Positions 53,504-62,224 of a stretch of DNA of 64,000 nt are shown here, one piece after another. The DNA comes from Chitinophaga horti (GTDB taxonomy: Bacteria > Bacteroidota > Bacteroidia > Chitinophagales > Chitinophagaceae): positions 62,001-126,000 of the forward strand of contig NZ_CP107006.1 in the NCBI RefSeq assembly GCF_022867795.2, given 5' to 3'. Both the position numbers and the translations under genes were made by a program. The notes beneath the pieces were generated by a model that was given only the letters and a program-made list of their open reading frames with translations, was not told the origin of the DNA and made no database searches. The stretch's first letter is position 1. Each line of letters starts with the position of its first letter.

Positions 53504-56500
53504 TTAACGCAGTAATGTCACGTTCCCCTTTAATAACAGCGGCTCGTTATTGTCGCAAACGGCCTGCACATAGTACACGTACACATCGGGCACCAACAGC
53601 TGCCCGGCATGCCTGCCATCCCATCCAAAAGCAATATCGTCGATGTTGAAGTTTGCGCGCTCAAATACCAGCTCGCCCCAACGGTTAAAGATGCGGAAGG
53701 TGCGAACGGATTTCACACCGCGGCCGCGTACGTAAAACACGTCGTTCTGCCCGTCGCCGTTCGGTGAGAAGGAGTTAGGCAGGAAGGTAACGCTGTTTAA
53801 GCATTGCAGGCGGATCGCAATTTCCTCGGTGCTCGTACAGCCGTAGACGTTCGTGGCCAACACATTGTAAGTAATGTTTTCGCGTGGCGTGGCGGTCGGT
53901 TGCGGACAATCGTAACAATCGAGGTACTTCGCGGGTGACCACTTCCAGGTAATGACATCCGGACTGCTTTGTATGTTGAGCGGAACGACGGAGCCTGCCG
54001 GCACGGTGCGATCACCGCCAGTTACCAGTTTCGGCTTGGGGTTTACCGTTACGGTGGCCCAGGCAGTGTCGGTGAAACAGGCGTCCTCGCCATAACCAAC
54101 CACGGCGTAACGGGTAGTTACGGTTGGGTTTACCAGCGGCGTAAGTACGTCGGTACGGTTAATGGTCGGTGACGGCAGCCACTGGTAACGGGTGGCATTG
54201 CCCGTAACGGCCAACTGCGTCACATTTCCTTCACAAATGGTCGCATCGCCGGTACGTATTTCATGCGGCTGCGTAACCGCAATGCGTACATTGTCTTCAC
54301 TGAAACAACCAAACTGGTTCACGGCTACTACATGGTACAAGGTATCGGTAACCGGATCAACGATCGGTGTTTGACTGTTTACGTTGGAGATGCGGTAGTT
54401 CGTCCATGTAACCTGGCTTTCCGGTACGTTCGCGTTAAGCTGGATCGACTGGCCGCGACATACGGTAACGTTTTTCGGCGTGGCGGCCAGCGCTGGTTTC
54501 GGGTTTACGCGCAGGTTCATCACGCTGGTGTCAGAACAGGTGCCTTCCTGGTTTTTGATGATCAGTTTTATTTCGAACAGACCAGCTTCCGGGAAGTTCA
54601 GGCTCAGGCTTCTCAGGTTAGGATAATTTTTACCGCTATACTGCCAGTTCCACTCCGTATTAGGCAGGTTTTTCGCATCACTGCCGTTAAAGGTGATGGT
54701 GTCGCCAGGACAAATAGCTGTTCTCGAAGCAATATTGCCATTCGGTTTTTCATCTACCCGGATAGACGTTGTTGCACTGTCCACACAACCGATGGCGCTG
54801 GTCACTTTCAGTTTCACTTCATAAGTACCGAACTGCTCGTACCGGAACACCGCATTGGGCGTGGTGGCCACATCGTTCGTACGACCCGGCACCCCGAAGT
54901 CCCACTGGTAGCGGAAAGCCTGTCCGAGTAAATCTTTTGTAAGACCCGCACTCATGTCCGCCACACGCATTTCACCCGCGTCGCATATCACAGAAGGCGT
55001 AGCGGTAAATGATGCTTTCACCTGCTCGATCAGCACCGTGTCGGCCGGGCCCTGGGCAATTACCTGGCAACCCTGCGCATCTTCCAGTACCACGCGCGGG
55101 AAATACAATCCTTCCCGGGTGTAGCTGTGAGAACTGGCCGGAGTAGTGGTGGTTTGCACGGTACCGTCATCATAGTCCCAGATGTATTTTACTGCGTTAG
55201 CAGAGGTGGCGGAGAAGCTCACGGTCTGCGGTGCGCAACCTGTTTTATCAGTGATGGTGCGGGTTCCGCGCGGACCTTTGATCTCCACCTGCTGGCTGGT
55301 ACTATCCACACAATTCCCTTCTGCATAAGCAAATAGTTTGATTGTGTAGGTGTCGGGCAGGGTGTATACGTGCGAAGCATTGGCGATCACAGAGCGGCTG
55401 CCATCCCCAAAGTCCCAGATCACGCGGTTGCTGCCGGTGCTTTCGTTGGTGAGTTGTACCAGAACGGGCGGACAATTAGCCAGGTTTGCCGGCAGGGTAA
55501 AGGCTGCCTTCGGATTCGGCACCAGGATATAGTCCGCTTCGGACTGTGTATCCGTACAACCGATCGCGTTAGTCACCGTGAGGGACACGTCGAACAAACC
55601 GGCAGTGTCGTAGCGTTTGCCCGGGTGTGCTTCGGTGGATGTGGTGCCATCGCCAAAGCTCCACAGGTAAGTGAGCGGGCCTCCCTGCGAACTGGTGCTG
55701 TTAAAGCCCATAGAAGAATTAAGACAAACCACTGATGCATTGCGGCCGATCACGGCTTTCACCCCGATTACGGATACTGCTTTAGCGATGGTGGTACTAC
55801 AACCGGAAGCATCGGTCACGGTGAGTCGTACGTTATAGTTGCCCGCATTTGCAAACGCGTGCGCGATGCTGACTGGTTTGGTGGTGAAGGTGTCGGGCTT
55901 CGATCCGTCGCCATAATCGAATACCCACTGCGTAAGGGCGTTACCGTTGTTAGCGGCCGAATTGTCGCTGAAACGCTGCTCATCGCCTTTACAGTTCCTG
56001 CCGGTGTAAGTGAAATCGGCCTTTGGTCCGTTTACGGTGATAGTAAGCGGGGTGGAAGCGGTGCGGCAATTATTGCTGTCGAGTACCGTAAGTACTACGT
56101 TGTAAACGCCCGGCGTGCTGTAACGTTTGTTCCAGGTAAGATTACGCGTTTGAGTGCTGGTATTGTCGTTCCAGTTCCAGGAGAAGCTGGCGATGTTGCT
56201 GTCGTTGATGTTGCTGCGGGTAAAGGTGATCGTACCACCTGCACAGATCGTAGTCGCGTTGGCGCTGATCACCGGCTGCTCGTCGATTACGCGCACGCTG
56301 CCGGTAAAGGTGTGCTGACAGGTTCCATTGCTTACGGTGAGCGTTACGCGGTAGAATCCAGCGGCAGCGTAACGGTGCGCGGGAGACTGTTCGGTAGATG
56401 TTTGTCGGTCTCCAAAGTCCCAACTCCAGTTGCGGGTAGTAGGGGCATCGCCAAAATCAGAGTTGTCGGTGAACTGTACCAAAAACTTGTCTGTACAGCT

Positions 56501-58360
56501 GGTGGCCCTCGTAAACGAAGCGATAGGCGGCTGTATCGTGATGAAGTCTGTTTTGGTAAGCGATCGGATACAACCGTAGTTGTTGACGATCAGCGTTACG
56601 TCGTGCAGCCCCTCATTCCTGAACGTGTACAGTGGGTTTTCCTGCGAGCTGACCCCGTTATCTTCCGGGAATAGCCAACTCCAGCTGGTGCCCCTGGGGG
56701 TGGATTGATTGGTAAACTGTACCGGCGTAGCGGCACATGTTATTTTCGGATCTGCATCGAATTGTACTACCGGTATATTACCTGCCCTCACGGGGATGGA
56801 GCTGGAGTCTTTACAGCCACCGGCGAAGGTAATCACCACTTTCACGTTAAAGGACCCCTCGGTGGTGTAAGTATGGGCAGGAGTGGCTGCTGTCGATGTA
56901 GCGCCATCGCCAAAGTCCCATTGGTACCCCGTAACTGCACCGCCGTTCGTAATGTTGGCGCTGAGGGTCGTGTTGAAGGGTATACAGCCTTCAGGCGGTG
57001 CGGCGCTGAGTACGATCGTGGGCCGGCGCACGCGGATGTAAGCAGGTTTGGTGATAGAGTCCGCGCAGCCCTGTGCATTGGCTGCCCACAGCTTTACCGT
57101 GTAATCGCCTTCGGCATTGTAAGTATGCTCCGGATTCGCGGTGGTGCTGGTGGTGTTGTCACCGAACGTCCAGCGGTATTGTGTGCTGCCGGGTGCCAGC
57201 GCGTTGAATTGCGTCGTAAACGGCACGTTACAACCTGTAATAGGTGTAGCGGAAAAGTCCACCGCAGGTTTGGCGGCAATGGTAATTGTTTTGATCGTCG
57301 TTTGCGTACAGCCAGGCGTTCCGGATACGAGCGTTACCTGGTAGTTACCCGGTGCTGTAAAGACTTTACTGGCGTTAATGCCCGTTTGCGAGCTGCCATC
57401 CGGGAAGAACCAGGTAGCGACGGTAGGGGCGGGCGTGGTGGTATTGGTGAACTGCACCGCCGATCCCACACAGCTGTTGCTGAAGGTAAAATCGGCGACC
57501 GTACTGCGGATAACCACCAGGTTTGATTTGGTGACAACGGCTGCACAACCCTCAGAAGTCGTGGCGGTGAGTGTTACGGTATAGCTGCCCTCGCTTGTAT
57601 AAGTGTGCGACGGATTTGCTAATGAACTGTTATTAGCGCTTCCAGCTGCCGCATCGCCAAAGTCCCAGTTGTAGGTAACACCGGCGGGGGCGCTGGAGGT
57701 AAAATTAACCGTCATAGGCGTGGTGCAACCGCTGGTCGGACTGGCGGTAAAGTCGGCTACCGGGGTGGATTGTACCTTAACCGGCGTAGGTAAAGTATAA
57801 CCCGACGTACAGCCGAAACTGTTGGTTACAATGCTGCCTACTGTGTAGTTGCCCGGTAGTGTATACGTATGCGCAGGGTTGGCCGTTTCGCTAGTTACGC
57901 CATCTCCAAAGTCCCAAAGTACGCGGGCAATGGTGCCGGAGCCGGGAGTGGATTGGTCGGTGAAACTAACGGTGAGGGGGGTACAGCCGCTTAGGGGCGA
58001 AGTGGTGAAAACGGCCGTGGGGGCCTCGTATACGGTGATTGTTTTGGTAGCGGTTTTGACGATGTTGCCGGGGTAGGTAACGGTGAGGACTACGTTATAC
58101 GTGCCTGCCACCGTGAATATCTTGGCGGGATCTTTTTCGGGAACGGCTGCGCCCAGCCCGAAGTTCCAGTTGTAACTGACTGCCCCGGGATCGGATAAAT
58201 TGCTGAAGCTAACGGTTAGCGGTACACAACCTGAGAATTTATCTGCAGTAAAATCTACAGTTTGCCCTACAGTACGATGAGCGCATAGCACGATCATAGC
58301 CAGTAGTAATACTCGGTGTATATAGCGGTTCCGCAGCGTTTGCGGCTGCTGGTTTTCCAT
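53504..58360 (-). CDS. giant PKD-repeat protein, T9SS type B cargo
   Basis: 1618 residues, the largest gene here. Signal peptide (V-L-L-L-A-M-I-V-L-C-A-H… V-G-Q). About fifteen PKD or PKD-like repeats of 85-100 residues, some with altered strands (W-F-F-P-D-G, W-L-F-P-E, W-N-W-N-D-N, F-D-Y-G-D-G), then an Ig-like region (about 1300-1500) and the type B C-terminal domain (F-S-P-N-G-D-G-Q-N-D-V-F … F-N-R-W-G-E). Probably a very long surface adhesin. A 141-bp AT-rich gap without a visible terminator separates it from the 946-residue paralog downstream. Confidence 0.9.
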   Translation of the reverse strand: MENQQPQTLRNRYIHRVLLLAMIVLCAHRTVGQTVDFTADKFSGCVPLTVSFSNLSDPGAVSYNWNFGLGAAVPEKDPAKIFTVAGTYNVVLTVTYPGNIVKTATKTITVYEAPTAVFTTSPLSGCTPLTVSFTDQSTPGSGTIARVLWDFGDGVTSETANPAHTYTLPGNYTVGSIVTNSFGCTSGYTLPTPVKVQSTPVADFTASPTSGCTTPMTVNFTSSAPAGVTYNWDFGDAAAGSANNSSLANPSHTYTSEGSYTVTLTATTSEGCAAVVTKSNLVVIRSTVADFTFSNSCVGSAVQFTNTTTPAPTVATWFFPDGSSQTGINASKVFTAPGNYQVTLVSGTPGCTQTTIKTITIAAKPAVDFSATPITGCNVPFTTQFNALAPGSTQYRWTFGDNTTSTTANPEHTYNAEGDYTVKLWAANAQGCADSITKPAYIRVRRPTIVLSAAPPEGCIPFNTTLSANITNGGAVTGYQWDFGDGATSTAATPAHTYTTEGSFNVKVVITFAGGCKDSSSIPVRAGNIPVVQFDADPKITCAATPVQFTNQSTPRGTSWSWLFPEDNGVSSQENPLYTFRNEGLHDVTLIVNNYGCIRSLTKTDFITIQPPIASFTRATSCTDKFLVQFTDNSDFGDAPTTRNWSWDFGDRQTSTEQSPAHRYAAAGFYRVTLTVSNGTCQHTFTGSVRVIDEQPVISANATTICAGGTITFTRSNINDSNIASFSWNWNDNTSTQTRNLTWNKRYSTPGVYNVVLTVLDSNNCRTASTPLTITVNGPKADFTYTGRNCKGDEQRFSDNSAANNGNALTQWVFDYGDGSKPDTFTTKPVSIAHAFANAGNYNVRLTVTDASGCSTTIAKAVSVIGVKAVIGRNASVVCLNSSMGFNSTSSQGGPLTYLWSFGDGTTSTEAHPGKRYDTAGLFDVSLTVTNAIGCTDTQSEADYILVPNPKAAFTLPANLANCPPVLVQLTNESTGSNRVIWDFGDGSRSVIANASHVYTLPDTYTIKLFAYAEGNCVDSTSQQVEIKGPRGTRTITDKTGCAPQTVSFSATSANAVKYIWDYDDGTVQTTTTPASSHSYTREGLYFPRVVLEDAQGCQVIAQGPADTVLIEQVKASFTATPSVICDAGEMRVADMSAGLTKDLLGQAFRYQWDFGVPGRTNDVATTPNAVFRYEQFGTYEVKLKVTSAIGCVDSATTSIRVDEKPNGNIASRTAICPGDTITFNGSDAKNLPNTEWNWQYSGKNYPNLRSLSLNFPEAGLFEIKLIIKNQEGTCSDTSVMNLRVNPKPALAATPKNVTVCRGQSIQLNANVPESQVTWTNYRISNVNSQTPIVDPVTDTLYHVVAVNQFGCFSEDNVRIAVTQPHEIRTGDATICEGNVTQLAVTGNATRYQWLPSPTINRTDVLTPLVNPTVTTRYAVVGYGEDACFTDTAWATVTVNPKPKLVTGGDRTVPAGSVVPLNIQSSPDVITWKWSPAKYLDCYDCPQPTATPRENITYNVLATNVYGCTSTEEIAIRLQCLNSVTFLPNSFSPNGDGQNDVFYVRGRGVKSVRTFRIFNRWGELVFERANFNIDDIAFGWDGRHAGQLLVPDVYVYYVQAVCDNNEPLLLKGNVTLLR

Positions 58361-58561
58361 CGGTTAGGTTTCTCGAGTAGGTATATAGAATAATAATGCC
58401 AAGATAATGTTAATTGGTTGTTAAAGAACATATTATGGAAACAATTATCTGTATGCATTAACATACCGTTTTCAAACCCTGAAGCGATTTATGTGTTATT
58501 TGCCACAAGAATGGGACCCGCATGCCAGCGGAGGATGGGTCATGCAACTGAAACAATTTTT

Positions 58562-59185
58562 ATGATGACGGATACACCTGCATTAAACAAAGAATATTGG
58601 AACCAGCGCTATAGAAACGGGGAAACAGAATGGGATATGGGCGAAGTATCGCCGCCACTGAAAGCCTACATAGATCAATGTTCCAACAAGCACCATCGTG
58701 TACTGATACCCGGTGGGGGTAACAGTTATGAAGCACGCTATTTGTGGGAAAACGGATTTAAGGATATAACGGTAGTGGATATATCGGGCGTGCTGATTAC
58801 ACGGCTGCGGAAGGAGTTTGAACAGACAGGCATCCGTTTCGTGGAAGGTGATTTTTTCAAACATGAAGGCGAGTATGACCTGATCATCGAACAAACGTTT
58901 TTCTGCGCCCTTGAACCGTCTATGCGCCAGGACTACGCCCGTCACATGCACGACCTGATGTGGGACGAGGGGCGTTTCGTAGGCCTCCTCTTCAATCGTG
59001 AGTTCGAGAAGGAGGGGCCGCCCTTCGGAGGTAACGTAAAGGTGTACCGCCGCCTGTTTGAGCAGTACTTCAACTTTAAAACCTTTGCTCCCTGTCATAA
59101 CTCACATCCGGCAAGGAAGGGCAAAGAGCTGTTTTTCAATTTCCGTAAACAAGACGCACCCATCCTTAACAAATGGAATAAATAG
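58562..59185 (+). CDS. TPMT-family SAM-dependent methyltransferase
   Basis: 207 residues from the first of two adjacent ATGs (58562, 58565); the TTG at 58418 adds a non-homologous tail. Thiopurine-methyltransferase-like: W-N-Q-R-Y-R-N-G-E-T-E-W-D-M-G-E-V-S-P-P-type start (split here), V-L-I-P-G-G-G-N-S-Y-E-A SAM site (about 53-64), V-V-D-I-S (about 76). Related bacterial enzymes methylate toxic small thiols, tellurite, selenium or halides; substrate unknown. The rhodanese-thioredoxin gene follows 14 bp later, which hints at sulfur chemistry. Confidence 0.88.
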   Translation: MMTDTPALNKEYWNQRYRNGETEWDMGEVSPPLKAYIDQCSNKHHRVLIPGGGNSYEARYLWENGFKDITVVDISGVLITRLRKEFEQTGIRFVEGDFFKHEGEYDLIIEQTFFCALEPSMRQDYARHMHDLMWDEGRFVGLLFNREFEKEGPPFGGNVKVYRRLFEQYFNFKTFAPCHNSHPARKGKELFFNFRKQDAPILNKWNK

Positions 59186-59199
59186 CCGAAATTTGAGGG

Positions 59200-59880
59200 A
59201 TGAATAGGTGTATTTTGATGATGGCTTTCGTGTGCCTGCGACTCTCCCTGCTGGCGCAAACCGTGGATGTAACCACGTTCGAAAAAGGAATGAAGGGAGA
59301 AGAGGTGCAACTGCTCGATGTGCGCACCGCCAAAGAATTTAATACTGGTCACCTGCAAGGTGCTTTGCAGGCCGATTTCAATAAAAAGCCCGAGTTCCAG
59401 GATCGCGTACAGTACCTGGACAAGTCCAGGCCCGTATACGTATACTGCCTGGCTGGCATCCGCAGCGCAGGAGCTGCCACCTGGCTGCGTGAGAACGGGT
59501 TTAAACAAGTGATCGAAATGGACGGCGGCATCAACGCATGGAAACAAGCCGGCAAACCACTCGACGGCGCTAATCCCGCGCCCCAGATGACGACCGCCGA
59601 ATTTATCCGTGCAACCGCCAATGGCACTGTCCTCGTAGATGTAGGAGCCTCCTGGTGCCCTCCCTGCCGCAAGATGGAGCCGATCATCGCCGAACTCCAG
59701 GCTTCGAACTCTGTCAATTTCTCGCTTGTTAAAGTGGATGGCGGCAACGACACAGATGTCATGAAAAGTATCACCGCCACTACACTGCCCACCTTCATCA
59801 TTTACAAAAACGGTCGCGAAACCTGGCGTAAAGCTGGCCCGGTAATGCTCGGTGAGTTGAAGGCCGCGCTGGCGCAGTAG
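59200..59880 (+). CDS. periplasmic rhodanese-thioredoxin fusion
   Basis: 226 residues. Signal peptide-like start (C-I-L-M-M-A-F-V-C-L-R-L-S-L-L-A-Q). A rhodanese domain (about 22-118) has the active-site loop C83-L-A-G-I-R88; a thioredoxin domain (about 128-226) has W152-C153-P-P-C156. The two redox/sulfur-transfer domains in one exported protein could relay sulfane sulfur or electrons in the periplasm. Substrate unknown. Followed by a clear terminator. Confidence 0.9.
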   Translation: MNRCILMMAFVCLRLSLLAQTVDVTTFEKGMKGEEVQLLDVRTAKEFNTGHLQGALQADFNKKPEFQDRVQYLDKSRPVYVYCLAGIRSAGAATWLRENGFKQVIEMDGGINAWKQAGKPLDGANPAPQMTTAEFIRATANGTVLVDVGASWCPPCRKMEPIIAELQASNSVNFSLVKVDGGNDTDVMKSITATTLPTFIIYKNGRETWRKAGPVMLGELKAALAQ

Positions 59881-59902
59881 CTGCCCCACGAACTTTCTTA
59901 GC

Positions 59903-59925
59903 AGCCCCGCTTGCGGGGCTTTTTT
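59903..59925 (+). terminator. rho-independent terminator
   Basis: Arms AGCCCCGC/GCGGGGCT around TT, then TTTTT; 22 bp after the fusion gene. Confidence 0.92.
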
Positions 59926-60139
59926 ATTGGTTCTTCCTATTGGGTTAGAAAACGCACGTTCGTACGAGGGCTATCTCATCAGGTAGATGATGCGTCATGG
60001 ATGCTATGCAACTACCAAGGTGCCAATGCTGACAATTTGATGCGGGATAAAACTTTAGCCCCGTTCCGCTGAACCTTTGCACGTTTAGTGCAGCGTATTT
60101 TAGTTATAGTCTAGTTCGCTTATGATGTTAGCCGCCATG

Positions 60140-60226
60140 GACGATGTTGTAAACCTTTATACGGATTAACAAATACGGGTGTAAACCTTAATCCGGACTA
60201 TCTCACACGGGTGTAAACCTATTTTA
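60140..60226. repeat. 32-bp direct repeat, three copies
   Basis: GTAAACCT recurs at 60149, 60181 and 60213, exactly 32 bp apart; the second and third share ACGGGTGTAAACCT. Part of the gene-free stretch 59926-60643, which has no convincing coding region. Confidence 0.75.
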
Positions 60227-60256
60227 GGACGTGACAGTCGTCTATATCGTCCGGGC

Positions 60257-60440
60257 ATCCTTCGAGGCTCCTTCATACATCCTTCGTACATCCTTCGTAC
60301 ATCCTTCGTATATCCTTCGTATATCCTTCGTATATCCTTCGTATATCCTTCGTTCATCCTTCGTATATAAACCTAGGATGAACGAAGAATGAACCTAGAA
60401 TTAACGAAGGATAAACCTAAGATATACGAAGGATCCTTAA
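60257..60440. repeat. 11-bp repeat array with inverted right half
   Basis: ATCCTTCG occurs at 60257 and then every 11 bp from 60279 to 60356 (eight units). After a short centre, the right half (60370-60436) contains AACGAAGAATG, AACGAAGGATA and TACGAAGGATC, inverse forms of the left unit, alternating with AACCTA-type 11-mers, also on an 11-bp grid. Arms 60349-60361 and 60374-60386 (CTTCGTTCATCCT) pair perfectly across a 14-nt loop. Confidence 0.88.
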
Positions 60441-60583
60441 AGGATGGTGCAAGGATGCAGCATGTTCCTATAGGAGAACGGGCATCGTTTTCGGCACTAT
60501 TGCAGGGGGGAGGCGACGGCCGAAGCAGTCTCCGCCATTTGAAAACATAAGATGCCACCAGCCACGCCGGAGTGCGCGCTGCC

Positions 60584-60610
60584 GCTGAAGGGAGTGACAC
60601 AACGGGGGCT
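60584..60610. repeat. dispersed intergenic repeat, copy C (inverted)
   Basis: Reverse complement reads AGCCCCCGTTGTGTCACTCC then CTTCAGC, nearly equal to copy A at 16831. Confidence 0.6.
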
Positions 60611-60631
60611 TAGGAAAGGGCTGAAAGATGG

Positions 60632-60667
60632 CTAGAAAAGAAAAAGGCTGCCATCACCGGCAGCCTT
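60632..60667 (-). terminator. terminator of M32 carboxypeptidase gene
   Basis: Perfect arms AAGGCTGCC/GGCAGCCTT around ATCACC (60644-60667), followed on the minus strand by a U-rich tract. Lies directly after the stop at 60674. Confidence 0.88.
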
Positions 60668-60673
60668 CCCGAA

Positions 60674-62170
60674 TCATTTGAATTTCTCCTCCGCATACCG
60701 CAGGAAATGGCGGAACTGGAGTGGTTCGCCGGTGACCTTTTCGCAAAGTTCGTTCGAGGTGTATTGGCGGCCGTACTGGTGAATGTTGCGGCGCAGCCAG
60801 TCGAGCAGGTTGGCGTACCGGCCGTTCGAGATTTCCTGGTCGAGGCCGGGAAGCTGTGTTTGAGCGGCATTGTACAATTGGGCGGCATAGAAGCTGCCCA
60901 GCGAATAAGTAGGGAAGTAGCCGAAGCTGCCGTGCGACCAGTGAATGTCCTGCAGCACGCCGCGAACGTCGTCGGGTACGTCTACGTGCAGGTATTGCTT
61001 ATAATATTGGTTCCAGGTGTCGCGCAGGCCGTCGGTGCCGATGCTGCCGTCGATCAGGCCTTTTTCGATCTCGTAGCGGATCATCACATGGAAGTGATAA
61101 GTGAGTTCATCGGCCTCGGTGCGGATCAACGAAGGCTGCACGAGGTTGATGGCGCGATAGAAATCCTGCAATGGCACATTGCCCAGGTTTTCAGGGAACA
61201 GCGCTTGCAGGTCGGCGTAGTAATGTTGCCAGTAGCCCAAACTCCGGCCTACATTGTTTTCCCATAACCTGGACTGCGACTCGTGAATGCCCAGGCTGGC
61301 GGCTTCGCCGAGGGGCAGGCCGTATTCGCCGGTGGGTAATCCCTGCTCGTACAGGGCATGGCCGCCTTCGTGAATGCAGCTCCAGGTCATGTTGCCAAAG
61401 TCGTTCTCGTCGATGCGGGTGGTAACACGCACATCTTCCGGGTTGAAGCTGGTGGTGAACGGATGCTCCGAAATGTCCTGCCGGCCGGCGGCCATATCGT
61501 AACCCATATCCTTTAGCAGGCGGAGGCCGAATTGCCATTGTTTGTCTTTATCGTAATGTTTGTGCAGGAACTGTTTGTCCGGCAACGGCTGTGCGGCCAC
61601 CTTCTCCAGCAGGGGAGAGAGGGAGCTGCGAACGTCGGCAAATACCGTGTCGAGCATCGTGGTGGTAGCGCCTCTTTCGTATTCGTTCAGCAGCGCGTTG
61701 TACGGGTGGCCGGTATAGCCCAGCAGCTCCGTTTCCTGGCGTTTCAGCAGGATCATCTTGTTCAGCGGCGTTTCAAAGGCCTCGTAGCTATTCAGCTTGC
61801 GGGCTTTGATCCAGGCGTGATAACAGGCGGAGGTGGTTTGCGACATCTCGGCCACGAAGGCTGCGGGGTATTTTTTGTTCTTATCGTAATCTTCGAGGGA
61901 TAGGGCAATGTTTTTCTGTTTGCGCTCATCCAGGTCGGTGCGGGAGGCCAGTTCATGCAGGATGTTGCCCAGTTCCGCATTGGTGAACAGTTCGTGGGCA
62001 ATGGTGCTGAGCGTGGTGATCTGTTGTCCGCGGAAGGCGGATCCTTTTTCGGGCAGGTATGTTTCCTGGTCCCAGCTTAACACGGCAATGGCGTTACGCA
62101 CGTCGGCTACCTGTTCCATTTTGGTCTTATACTCGGCGTAAAGCTCGGCTGTGGCTTTTTTCACTAACAT
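60674..62170 (-). CDS. M32 family metallocarboxypeptidase
   Basis: 498 residues, the usual length for thermostable carboxypeptidase 1 homologs. Cleaves C-terminal residues with a catalytic metal. Zinc motif H267-E-G-G-H271 and the downstream Glu in G-I-H-E-S-Q-S-R (about 295) are present, as are W-D-Q-E-T-Y-L-P (about 35) and T-R-I-D (about 248). No signal peptide, so it is cytoplasmic. Divergent from the Nif3-like gene across 54 bp. Confidence 0.95.
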   Translation of the reverse strand: MLVKKATAELYAEYKTKMEQVADVRNAIAVLSWDQETYLPEKGSAFRGQQITTLSTIAHELFTNAELGNILHELASRTDLDERKQKNIALSLEDYDKNKKYPAAFVAEMSQTTSACYHAWIKARKLNSYEAFETPLNKMILLKRQETELLGYTGHPYNALLNEYERGATTTMLDTVFADVRSSLSPLLEKVAAQPLPDKQFLHKHYDKDKQWQFGLRLLKDMGYDMAAGRQDISEHPFTTSFNPEDVRVTTRIDENDFGNMTWSCIHEGGHALYEQGLPTGEYGLPLGEAASLGIHESQSRLWENNVGRSLGYWQHYYADLQALFPENLGNVPLQDFYRAINLVQPSLIRTEADELTYHFHVMIRYEIEKGLIDGSIGTDGLRDTWNQYYKQYLHVDVPDDVRGVLQDIHWSHGSFGYFPTYSLGSFYAAQLYNAAQTQLPGLDQEISNGRYANLLDWLRRNIHQYGRQYTSNELCEKVTGEPLQFRHFLRYAEEKFK

Positions 62171-62224
62171 ATGATCTGATTTTTTACGTAACGGTCAGAA
62201 ATCCTTAATTTCAGCCCCGAAGGC

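Noticed and set aside
59926-60130. tRNA or small RNA gene in the gap after the fusion gene
   Set aside because: No cloverleaf, no CCA end and no clear promoter–terminator pair could be found by eye.
60166-60357. Minus-strand open frame of 63 codons with repeated Y-E-G-Y-T-K-D peptide
   Set aside because: Produced by the 11-bp repeat, where any frame gives an 11-residue repeat; no promoter or homology, and the array continues past its start.
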